NCBI GenBank assembly: GCA_019314105.1
Contig: JAFCZY010000215.1
Span: 1 to 5,123, forward strand
Direction: 5' to 3'
DNA: 5,123 nt
Source: Deltaproteobacteria bacterium
GTDB lineage: Bacteria > Desulfobacterota > Desulfobacteria > Desulfobacterales > Desulfobacteraceae
Part shown: positions 1 to 5,123 of the stretch, piece by piece
Layout: every line of letters begins with the position of its first letter
Numbering within the stretch: the stretch's first letter is position 1
Program-made: the position numbers and the translations under genes
Notes under the pieces: model-generated
Told to the model about the DNA's origin: nothing
Seen by the model: only the letters and a program-made list of their open reading frames with translations
Databases searched by the model: none

Positions 1-1576
1 TGTTGCGGCAGATCCTCTCATGACGTTGGCTTATGTAGGCGTAACCGGTGGTATGGTCATCCTGACGGCAGATGATCCGGCCATGTTTTCAAGCCAGAAT
101 GAGCAGGACAACCGGTATTATGCCAAGTTCGGTAATCTGCCCATGCTTGAACCCTCTTCCGTGCCTGAAGCCAAAGAGATGATGAAATATGCATTTGATC
201 TTTCAGAGGAACTTAATCAGCCGGTTCTGTTAAGAACGACTACCCGGATCAATCATTCCAATGCCTTTGTGACCTTTGGTGAAATAAAATCAAGACAAAC
301 CAAAGGAGAATTTATACGAGAACCTTCAAGATATGTAACCGTCCCGGCTGTTTCAAGAAAACTCCATGCCAAATTGTTGGATAAAATGAATAAGGCCAGA
401 GGACTTTCTGAAATATCCCGCTTTAATCCGGTTGAAGGCTCAGGAAAGTTTGGTATTGTTGCCAATGGGGTGAGTTTGCATTATGCGCTGGATGCAGTAG
501 AAGATCTTGGTATTAAAGATAATACAAAAATTCTGCGGTTGGGGTTTTCAAATCCCATGCCGGAAAAATTGATCAAGAATTTTTTAAAAGATTGTGAAAA
601 AGTGCTGGTGATTGAAGAAGGCGAGCCTTTTATGGAAGAAGCGGTAAAAGCATTTGCCCAGGAATCGGGATGCATTATCCCCATCAGCGGCAAATCAGAA
701 GAACTTTTCTCCCGTCTTTCTGAATATGATCCCGCCATGGTGAGGGGAAATATAGCCGGTTATTTTGGCATTGCGTATACGCCAAAAGAAAAATTAGATA
801 CTGTAGATGTTCCCGAAATCCCCATGCGGCCGCCAAATCTTTGCTCCGGATGTTCTCACAGGGCAACTTTTTATGAAGTAAAGCAGGCCGGAAAAGATAT
901 GGATATCATCTGCCCTACGGATATCGGCTGCTACACTCTGGGGTTTATGCCGCCTTTAAGTACAGGTGATTTTGTCATCTGTATGGGCTCTTCGGTCAGT
1001 ACGTCCTGCGGATTCAGCCAGGCAACAGACCAGAAAGTAGTCTCCTTTATCGGGGATTCCACTTTTTTCCATTCAGGCATCACAGGATTGGTCAATGCCG
1101 TATTTAACAACCATAATTTTACTCTGGTCATCCTTGAAAATGGTATTACTGCCATGACAGGTCATCAGCCTCATCCCGGTGCAGATATGGAAAGGTTCGG
1201 TCTTGATGGCTATGGCAGGGTGAATATTGAAAAACTTGTGAGAGCCCTGGGCGTGGAACATGTTTCCATCATTAAACCGTTCAAGGTAAAAAAGAGCATT
1301 GAAATTATAAGAGAAGCCTTGGAATATAAAGGTGTTTCCGTTATTCTCTCCCAGGAACCTTGTGCCTTGTATGCAAAGAGCATGAAAATGCTCAAGCCAA
1401 GAGCATTTAAGGTCTCTGACAGGTGTGTTAATCACAGGGATTGTATCAACACTATTGCCTGCCCGTCTTTTTATCTGGAAGACGGGAAAGTGAAGATTGA
1501 TGCGGATACATGTGTGGGGTGTGCGGTCTGCGCACAGATTTGCCCTGAAAATGCGATCACGCCTTTAAAAAAATAA
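1..1576 (+). CDS. iorA: Indolepyruvate:ferredoxin oxidoreductase, alpha subunit IorA (5'-truncated by window edge)
   Basis: This subunit, with IorB, oxidatively decarboxylates indolepyruvate and related aryl pyruvates to the aryl-acetyl-CoA, reducing ferredoxin; it is a cytoplasmic, oxygen-sensitive TPP and iron-sulfur enzyme. The frame is open from base 2, and the residues before the Met at base 20 (VAADPL) already match the family. That Met is therefore internal, and roughly 90-100 N-terminal residues lie outside the window (family usually about 580-650 aa). Numbering from the Met at 20, the visible features are: ADDP followed by SSQNEQDNR (17-32), typical of the pyrimidine-binding half; CSGCSHR (275-281); DIGCYTLG; a TPP/Mg motif starting GDS at 345 and ending at Asn374; and a C-terminal ferredoxin-like domain. 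The second ferredoxin motif is a normal CVGCAVCAQICP. The first reads CVNHRDCINTIACP (469-482), with His472 where the second Cys is expected. iorB follows after 26 bases. The family call is secure; the preferred substrate is inferred. Confidence 0.95.
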   Translation, partial: VAADPLMTLAYVGVTGGMVILTADDPAMFSSQNEQDNRYYAKFGNLPMLEPSSVPEAKEMMKYAFDLSEELNQPVLLRTTTRINHSNAFVTFGEIKSRQTKGEFIREPSRYVTVPAVSRKLHAKLLDKMNKARGLSEISRFNPVEGSGKFGIVANGVSLHYALDAVEDLGIKDNTKILRLGFSNPMPEKLIKNFLKDCEKVLVIEEGEPFMEEAVKAFAQESGCIIPISGKSEELFSRLSEYDPAMVRGNIAGYFGIAYTPKEKLDTVDVPEIPMRPPNLCSGCSHRATFYEVKQAGKDMDIICPTDIGCYTLGFMPPLSTGDFVICMGSSVSTSCGFSQATDQKVVSFIGDSTFFHSGITGLVNAVFNNHNFTLVILENGITAMTGHQPHPGADMERFGLDGYGRVNIEKLVRALGVEHVSIIKPFKVKKSIEIIREALEYKGVSVILSQEPCALYAKSMKMLKPRAFKVSDRCVNHRDCINTIACPSFYLEDGKVKIDADTCVGCAVCAQICPENAITPLKK

Positions 1577-1584
1577 CTTTAAAT

Positions 1585-1592
1585 AAAGAGGA
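1585..1592 (+). promoter_or_regulatory. Ribosome binding site of iorB
   Basis: AAAGAGGA lies 10 bases before the ATG at 1603 and is one of only two clear Shine-Dalgarno sequences in the window. It fixes the iorB start. An ATG at 1592 just after it runs straight into a TAA and is not used. Confidence 0.7.
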
Positions 1593-1602
1593 TGATATAA
1601 GA

Positions 1603-2196
1603 ATGGAAACAACCAGATTAATCATGGTGGCTGTAGGGGGTCAGGGCAATCTTCTGGCATCCAAGGTTTTGGGCGAGGCTGCATTGATTTCGGATGTGCC
1701 GGTCAGGATGAGTGAAATACACGGGATGGCTCAACGGGGTGGCGTTGTCGAGTCAGCCATTGTTTTTGGAGATGCAACCAGTTCCATTATTTCAGATGGC
1801 GAGGCAGATATCCTTCTTGGATTTGAGCCGGCTGAAACATTAAGAGCCTTAAACCGATGCAGCAAAGATACAAAAGTCATCACCAATACGGCAACGCTTC
1901 CCCCCTTTACGGTATCCATCGGCAAGGGTGTTTATCCGGAAGTCGAAAAGATTAAAGGATTGCTCAAAGAAAAATGCGCAAGCCTTATTGCCATTGACGC
2001 AATGAAACTTGCCCGGGAGGCCGGAAGCCCCATGAGTGTGAATATTGTTCTTTTAGGTGCTCTGGTTCAGTCCGGAAGTCTTGGCTTTACAAAAGAAAAT
2101 GTGATAGAAGCGATTAAAAGAAGGACAAAAGCATCTTTTTTGGATAAGAATCTCAAAGCCTTTGAACTGGGCTTTGAAGCGGCTCAAAACCAATAA
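1603..2196 (+). CDS. iorB: Indolepyruvate:ferredoxin oxidoreductase, beta subunit IorB
   Basis: This is the small subunit of the IorAB enzyme and corresponds to the gamma domain of pyruvate:ferredoxin oxidoreductases, which contributes to CoA binding and subunit contact. At 197 aa it is full length for the family. The N-terminus carries a glycine-rich GGQGN turn (residues 12-16), followed by the family signature SEIHGMAQRGG (37-47), and then GFEPAETLRAL in the middle of the protein. It contains no cysteine cluster motif of its own, as expected for IorB, so the clusters are in IorA. It starts 26 bases after the iorA stop behind a good ribosome binding site, so it is almost certainly co-transcribed and made in step with IorA. 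Related families are the beta/gamma subunits of other 2-oxoacid:ferredoxin oxidoreductases; the direct adjacency to iorA decides the call. Confidence 0.94.
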   Translation: METTRLIMVAVGGQGNLLASKVLGEAALISDVPVRMSEIHGMAQRGGVVESAIVFGDATSSIISDGEADILLGFEPAETLRALNRCSKDTKVITNTATLPPFTVSIGKGVYPEVEKIKGLLKEKCASLIAIDAMKLAREAGSPMSVNIVLLGALVQSGSLGFTKENVIEAIKRRTKASFLDKNLKAFELGFEAAQNQ

Positions 2197-2213
2197 CTTT
2201 TTTATTTAAAGAA

Positions 2214-2669
2214 ATGACTCAAAAAATAAAAAAAATTCAAGTGATAAATGGCCCCAACCTGAATATGCTGGGAAAGAGGGAACCTGAAATATATGGTTCC
2301 CTTACCCTTGACCAGATTAATACAAATCTTGCACAGCAGGCAATCCCATTAGGTGTGGCACTTGATTTCTTCCAGTCCAATCATGAAGGGGCAATCGTTG
2401 ATAAACTTCATGAGATTTTTGATGAAAATATTTTAGGTGTGATTATCAATCCCGGGGCATTCACCCACACCAGCATTGCCCTGAGAGATGCCTTGCTTCT
2501 TTTGACCTGCCCGATTGTCGAGATTCATTTGTCCAATATTTACAAGCGGGAAGCCTTTCGTCATACATCACTGCTGGCGGATATTGTCACAGGCCAGATT
2601 ACAGGCTTTGGTCATTATGGGTATCAAATGGCATTAAGCGCCATCGTCAATATGATCAATGAATCCTGA
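2214..2669 (+). CDS. aroQ: 3-dehydroquinate dehydratase, type II
   Basis: The enzyme converts 3-dehydroquinate to 3-dehydroshikimate, the third step of the shikimate pathway to chorismate; the type II form is a cytoplasmic dodecamer. At 151 aa it has the usual length. All expected active-site residues are visible: NGPNLNMLG (12-20), Arg22, the catalytic Tyr27 in EIYG, SNHEG (55-59), Asn79 and His85 in INPGAFTH, Glu103 and the catalytic His105 in VEIHLSN, and Arg116 in FRH. The ATG at 2214 is the only sensible start, since later ones would remove the NGPNLN strand, but its ribosome binding site is poor (AAAG only 2 bases away). It begins 17 bases after iorB, suggesting read-through from that gene. 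Codons 5-8 include an A8 run at 2228-2235. The 3' end overlaps mqnB by 11 bases. The product supplies chorismate, the precursor used by the futalosine route to menaquinone as well as by aromatic amino acid synthesis. Confidence 0.97.
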   Translation: MTQKIKKIQVINGPNLNMLGKREPEIYGSLTLDQINTNLAQQAIPLGVALDFFQSNHEGAIVDKLHEIFDENILGVIINPGAFTHTSIALRDALLLLTCPIVEIHLSNIYKREAFRHTSLLADIVTGQITGFGHYGYQMALSAIVNMINES

Positions 2670-3378
2670 TCTTCTCATTTTATGTGCAACAGATTTTGAG
2701 ATAGCTCATTTTTTAACCCTGCACCCGGGTGATTCAAAAAGATTGACTAAAACCGGGCTGACAATCATATCCGGGAAAGTGCATCATCAAACATATGACC
2801 TTATGGTTACAGGCCTTGGTGTGTTCAATGCCGCTCATGCCTTAACCGCATATCTTGAACAGTTCTCCCCATCCCTGATATTGCAGACCGGTATTGCTGG
2901 TGTCTTTAAGCAAACAGGTTTAAATATCGGTGATATGGCGATTGCCACACAGGAACACTATATCCATACCGGGATTCAAACGGATAATCTTGAAAATACT
3001 CCTCTGCCATTTGATTTGATTGAAAACAATTCTCTAAGTCGGAAGGGGATTTATCCTTTTGAGCAAGACAGGGTTGACCACACCCATGAAATCCTGTCTC
3101 AAGCGCTTCCAACACATAAGATTAATATAATAAAAGGCCCTTTTATCACCGTCTCTTCAATCACATCTTCATTTGAACAGGCAAACCGGCTTTATACAAC
3201 CTTTTCCCCTGTGATGGAAGCCATGGAAGGTGCCGCCAGTGCTCACATCGCCGCACTCTACAGCATCCCCATGATAGAGATCAGGTCAGCATCCAATTTT
3301 GTGGGGGAAAGAGATAAATCAAAATGGGATATTGACCTAGCGGCAAAACAATTGGGATGGGTTTGTGCTTTGATTTAA
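2659..3378 (+). CDS. mqnB: Futalosine hydrolase (menaquinone biosynthesis)
   Basis: MqnB cleaves futalosine to hypoxanthine and dehypoxanthine futalosine, the substrate of MqnC, in the chorismate-to-menaquinone route that replaces the Men pathway. The 239-aa protein has the nucleoside phosphorylase/MTA-SAH nucleosidase fold: an N-terminal strand (LLILCATDFE, 5-14), a glycine-rich VTGLGVFNAAHAL (50-62), LQTGIAGVF (75-83), GDMAIATQEHY (91-101) and the C-terminal active-site motif MEGAA (189-193). In this fold the MEGAA Glu binds the ribose. The segment RSASNFVGERD (209-219) followed by KWDI is, as I know the family, characteristic of futalosine hydrolase. Asn213 sits where MTA/SAH nucleosidases have their catalytic Asp, which argues against a plain MTA/SAH nucleosidase. 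The start at 2659 lies inside the aroQ 3' end and has no Shine-Dalgarno sequence, so translation probably depends on ribosomes terminating on aroQ eight bases further on. Whether aminodeoxyfutalosine is also a substrate cannot be told. Confidence 0.9.
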   Translation: MNPDLLILCATDFEIAHFLTLHPGDSKRLTKTGLTIISGKVHHQTYDLMVTGLGVFNAAHALTAYLEQFSPSLILQTGIAGVFKQTGLNIGDMAIATQEHYIHTGIQTDNLENTPLPFDLIENNSLSRKGIYPFEQDRVDHTHEILSQALPTHKINIIKGPFITVSSITSSFEQANRLYTTFSPVMEAMEGAASAHIAALYSIPMIEIRSASNFVGERDKSKWDIDLAAKQLGWVCALI

Positions 3379-3409
3379 CTTATTGTTTTAATGATTTATT
3401 TGTTAAAAA

Positions 3410-4207
3410 ATGAACTTTATTGACTCCCATTGTCATTTGCATGATCCACGGATTATTTCCGATCTTTCGGGAATAGCGGGCCGTGCAAGGACAGCAGATA
3501 TTCAGTATATGGTGTCCTGTGCCACCATGGAAAACAATTTTGAATTAACTGCGCAATTGTCAAAGGATTTTAGTTCCATTTTGCCCTGTTTTGGAATTCA
3601 TCCCTGGTTTTTGGACAGCTTGTCTGATCAATGGAAAGAACGGCTGGAACAGTATCTTTTGAGCTATCCTTCCGGTATTGGTGAGACCGGGCTTGATTTT
3701 ACCGATAAGATGGCTGACCGAGATCTTCAGATGGCGGTATTTGAGCATCATCTCAGGCTTGCCATGGAATTGGAACGCCCCATTAATATTCATATCAGGA
3801 ACGCATGGGATGTGTTTATTCATATCCTGAAAAAAATGGGGAAATTAAAGGTTCCCGGATTAATACATTCTTATTCCGGGTCAGCAGATATGATTCCGAT
3901 GTTTGAATCCTATGGCCTGTATATTTCTTTTTCAGGGTCAGTGACAAATCCGAAAGCCAAAAAAGTGGTGACAGCCTTGAAAAGGGTTTCAAAGGAACGG
4001 TTTGTTCTGGAAACAGACGCGCCGGATATCTATCCTTATCTGCCGGAACCGCAAGCTTCCCAACTTAATGAACCTGAAAATTTACCGGCCATTGCACAGA
4101 TTGCATCCAGAAGGATTGGGATGGAATTTGAAGAATTTTCAAGACATGCCTATGATAATAGTTTGAATTTATTTCATCCCCTATTGCAGGGGAAAAAGGA
4201 CAATTAA
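3410..4207 (+). CDS. TatD-family metal-dependent hydrolase (putative DNase)
   Basis: This is a TIM-barrel, two-metal hydrolase of the TatD family. Characterised members are cytoplasmic 3'-5' DNases/exonucleases, but for most members the true substrate is unknown. The 265-aa length is normal. The metal ligands are all present: His7 and His9 in DSHCHLHD, Glu92 in GETGLD, His128 in NIHIR, His153 in LIHSYSG and Asp203 in ETDAP. FGIHPW (61-66) and the C-terminal LNEPENLPAIAQIA (219-232) with DNSLNLF (249-255) are also typical. The ATG at 3410 is forced: an in-frame TAA lies at 3404-3406 and the first metal motif starts at residue 5. No Shine-Dalgarno sequence is present in the 31-base AT-rich gap after mqnB. 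Its stop overlaps the start of tcdA by one base, so the two are likely translated together. Paralogues such as YcfH or YjjV cannot be told apart, so no gene symbol is given. Confidence 0.9.
   Translation: MNFIDSHCHLHDPRIISDLSGIAGRARTADIQYMVSCATMENNFELTAQLSKDFSSILPCFGIHPWFLDSLSDQWKERLEQYLLSYPSGIGETGLDFTDKMADRDLQMAVFEHHLRLAMELERPINIHIRNAWDVFIHILKKMGKLKVPGLIHSYSGSADMIPMFESYGLYISFSGSVTNPKAKKVVTALKRVSKERFVLETDAPDIYPYLPEPQASQLNEPENLPAIAQIASRRIGMEFEEFSRHAYDNSLNLFHPLLQGKKDN
4177..4193 (+). other. Small hairpin directly upstream of the tcdA ribosome binding site
   Basis: TCCCCT (4177-4182) pairs perfectly with AGGGGA (4188-4193) around the five-base loop ATTGC. The hairpin lies in the last codons of the TatD-family gene and ends one base before the AAAGGA that serves tcdA. 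It could tune access to that site, or it may be chance. The inverted repeat is seen; any function is inferred. Confidence 0.3.
4195..4200 (+). promoter_or_regulatory. Ribosome binding site of tcdA
   Basis: AAAGGA lies 6 bases before the ATG at 4207, within the last codons of the TatD-family gene. Together with the TAATG stop/start overlap it fixes the tcdA start and points to coupled translation. Confidence 0.7.
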
Positions 4208-4941
4208 TGGATCATGCAAGGACAGAACAGCTTCTCGGGTCACAGGCAATGGAAAAGATAAAAAGTGCAACCGTGGCTGTTTTTGGCCTGGGTGCAGTTG
4301 GGTCCTTTGCAACAGAAGCCCTTGCCCGTACCGGTGTCGGAAATTTACACCTTATTGATTTTGATAAGGTGGATGCGACAAATATTAATCGGCAGTTGTT
4401 TGCCCTCAATTCTACCATTGGCAGGGGGAGAGCCGACCTTGCCTTTGAGCGGGTAAAAGATATCAACCCGTTGTGTAATGTGGAAGTTTATAGCTCATTT
4501 GTTAATGCTCAAAGCCTTGAGGGTCTTTTGTCCGAAACATTTGATGTGGTGGTGGATGCCATAGATGGGTTGAATTCAAAGGTAAACCTGATTGTGGGGG
4601 CAAGACAGATGGACCTTTCAGTAGTTTCCAGCATGGGGGCCGGAGGGAAAACGGATATCTCCATGATAAAAACAGAAGATATCAGTGAAACCTGCGTCTG
4701 CCCTCTGGCAAGAGTCGTGCGGCAACGGCTTCACAGGAGAGGGATATATAAAGGGGTAAGGGCTGTTTATTCCATTGAAAAACCATTGAACAAACAACCC
4801 TTTCGATCTAAAGATGCACAAGATGCGATGCCGGATCATGGCCGGTCAAGGCCTCCGATCGGAACCGTATCCTGGGTGCCGGGTGTCTTTGGCCTCACCC
4901 TTGCAAGTGAGGCGATAAATATTATTACCCGTTGCTGTTAG
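4207..4941 (+). CDS. tcdA: tRNA threonylcarbamoyladenosine dehydratase (TcdA/CsdL, ThiF/MoeB/HesA superfamily)
   Basis: TcdA uses ATP to cyclise t6A at position 37 of ANN-decoding tRNAs into the hydantoin form ct6A, which stabilises decoding. The 244-aa protein shows an E1-like adenylating fold: nucleotide-binding GLGAVGS (27-33), Asp51 and Asp53 in LIDFDKVD, NINRQL (59-64) with its conserved Arg62, VVDAIDGLNSK (115-125), the family hallmark SSMGAGGKTD (141-150), and PLARVVRQRL (166-175) followed by VYSIEKP. The SSMGAGGKTD stretch and the lack of zinc-binding CxxC pairs separate it from MoeB and ThiF. As I recall the E. coli enzyme (about 268 aa), the residue before PLA is Asp; here it is Cys165, within TCVC. 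The protein is also somewhat shorter at the C-terminus and ends in Cys-Cys. The start shares one base with the preceding stop and has a good ribosome binding site. The 3' end runs into the converging acyl-CoA synthetase gene. Confidence 0.92.
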   Translation: MDHARTEQLLGSQAMEKIKSATVAVFGLGAVGSFATEALARTGVGNLHLIDFDKVDATNINRQLFALNSTIGRGRADLAFERVKDINPLCNVEVYSSFVNAQSLEGLLSETFDVVVDAIDGLNSKVNLIVGARQMDLSVVSSMGAGGKTDISMIKTEDISETCVCPLARVVRQRLHRRGIYKGVRAVYSIEKPLNKQPFRSKDAQDAMPDHGRSRPPIGTVSWVPGVFGLTLASEAINIITRCC

Positions 4942-5123
4942 CTTTCCTCATCCCTGAGAACCCGTCTCAGGACTTTACCAATATTTGATACAGGAATTTC
5001 ATTCCTGAATTCAATAAATTTGGGTCGTTTATAACCGGCCATGTTTTCTTTACAGAAAGCGGTCATTTCCTCTTGTGTCGCGGTTTGTCCTTCTTTGAAT
5101 TTAATAAAGGCCTTGACCTTTTC
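4938..5123 (-). CDS. AMP-forming acyl-CoA synthetase, C-terminal fragment (rest beyond right edge)
   Basis: Reading the reverse strand from base 5123 gives 61 codons with no interruption, ending in a TAA at 4940-4938. The translation matches the C-terminal lid domain of ANL-superfamily acyl-CoA synthetases. It contains VKAFIKFKEG (3-12 of the visible part), an EEMTAFCKENMAGYKRPK helix and loop (18-35), FIEFRNEIPVSNIGK (36-50) and the closing LRRVLRDEES. Lys50 in the IGK motif is the invariant catalytic lysine needed for acyl-adenylate formation. Such enzymes activate a carboxylic acid, often a medium- or long-chain fatty acid, with ATP and CoA. The substrate cannot be read from this fragment because the acyl-binding N-terminal domain is outside the window. 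The gene is transcribed toward tcdA, so it belongs to a different transcription unit. Confidence 0.9.
   Translation of the reverse strand, partial: EKVKAFIKFKEGQTATQEEMTAFCKENMAGYKRPKFIEFRNEIPVSNIGKVLRRVLRDEES
4953..4971. other. Perfect 7-bp hairpin beyond the tcdA stop codon
   Basis: CCTGAGA (4953-4959) and TCTCAGG (4965-4971) are exact inverted repeats around the loop ACCCG. The hairpin starts 11 bases after the tcdA stop and lies inside the 3' coding end of the opposing acyl-CoA synthetase, where it spans repeated Leu-Arg codons. There is no T-run after it on either strand, so it is not a standard intrinsic terminator. It may help end or stabilise the + strand transcript, or be a by-product of the Leu-Arg repeat. 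Confidence 0.35.
4991..5007. other. Second perfect 7-bp hairpin beyond tcdA
   Basis: CAGGAAT (4991-4997) and ATTCCTG (5001-5007) are exact inverted repeats with a three-base loop TTC, lying within the coding region of the reverse-strand gene. No T-run follows. It lies 19 bases past the first hairpin; together they could form tandem 3' structures for a transcript leaving tcdA. The pairing is seen, the role is inferred. Confidence 0.3.

Noticed and set aside
20..22. ATG at base 20 as the true start of iorA
   Set aside because: The frame is open to the window edge and the codons before it encode VAADPL, which fits the family; the real start is upstream.
1073..1435. 120-codon open frame on the - strand
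   Set aside because: It lies wholly opposite the strongly conserved TPP-binding part of iorA and its translation resembles no family I recognise; it is a shadow.
2197..2213. Possible terminator between iorB and aroQ (T-run CTTTTTTATTT)
   Set aside because: No stem precedes the T-run, so it is just an AT-rich spacer.
2659..3378. MTA/SAH nucleosidase instead of futalosine hydrolase
   Set aside because: The fold is shared, but the NFVGERD segment with following KWDI, and Asn in place of the catalytic Asp, fit futalosine hydrolase better.
3379..3409. Possible promoter in the AT-rich gap before the TatD-family gene
   Set aside because: There are AT-rich hexamers but no properly spaced -35/-10 pair stands out, and 31 bases leaves no room for a normal leader.
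3560..3823. 87-codon open frame on the - strand inside the TatD-family gene
   Set aside because: It is antisense to a gene with all its metal ligands intact, with no ribosome site or recognisable domain.
4212..4466. Open frames on both strands inside the 5' part of tcdA
   Set aside because: They overlap the conserved nucleotide-binding region of tcdA and have low-complexity or unrecognisable translations.

Overview
The window is a compact bacterial housekeeping block. Six genes run on the + strand, and the 3' end of a seventh gene converges from the - strand at the right edge. The moderate-to-low G+C and AT-rich gaps, an anaerobic ferredoxin-dependent 2-oxoacid oxidoreductase, and menaquinone made by the futalosine route together suggest an anaerobic, menaquinone-respiring bacterium. 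A sulfate reducer of the Desulfobacteraceae type fits best. That placement is inferred from gene content, not from a marker gene.

Layout: (1) bases 1-1576 are the C-terminal five-sixths or so of iorA, whose start lies left of the window. (2) 1603-2196 is iorB, the other subunit of the same enzyme. (3) 2214-2669 is aroQ, type II 3-dehydroquinate dehydratase. (4) 2659-3378 is mqnB, futalosine hydrolase, overlapping aroQ by 11 bases. (5) 3410-4207 is a TatD-family metal-dependent hydrolase. (6) 4207-4941 is tcdA, the tRNA t6A dehydratase, sharing one base with the preceding stop codon. (7) 4938-5123 on the - strand is the last 61 codons of an AMP-forming acyl-CoA synthetase; its stop codon overlaps the tcdA stop codon by 3 bases.

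Gaps between the + strand genes are 31 bases or less, or the genes overlap, and no internal promoter or terminator is evident. The six genes therefore look like one transcript, with its promoter outside the window. Function falls into three parts. IorAB oxidises aryl pyruvates to aryl-acetyl-CoA and reduced ferredoxin. AroQ and MqnB sit on one metabolic line, shikimate to chorismate to menaquinone. TatD and TcdA are nucleic-acid or tRNA housekeeping functions.

No mobile element, CRISPR array, tRNA, rRNA or riboswitch was seen, and no stretch over 300 bases lacks a gene. I did not find a convincing new system. The points most worth a second look are a Cys-to-His change in a ferredoxin motif of IorA, the aroQ-mqnB overlap, and the stop-on-stop convergent junction with two perfect hairpins just beyond it.
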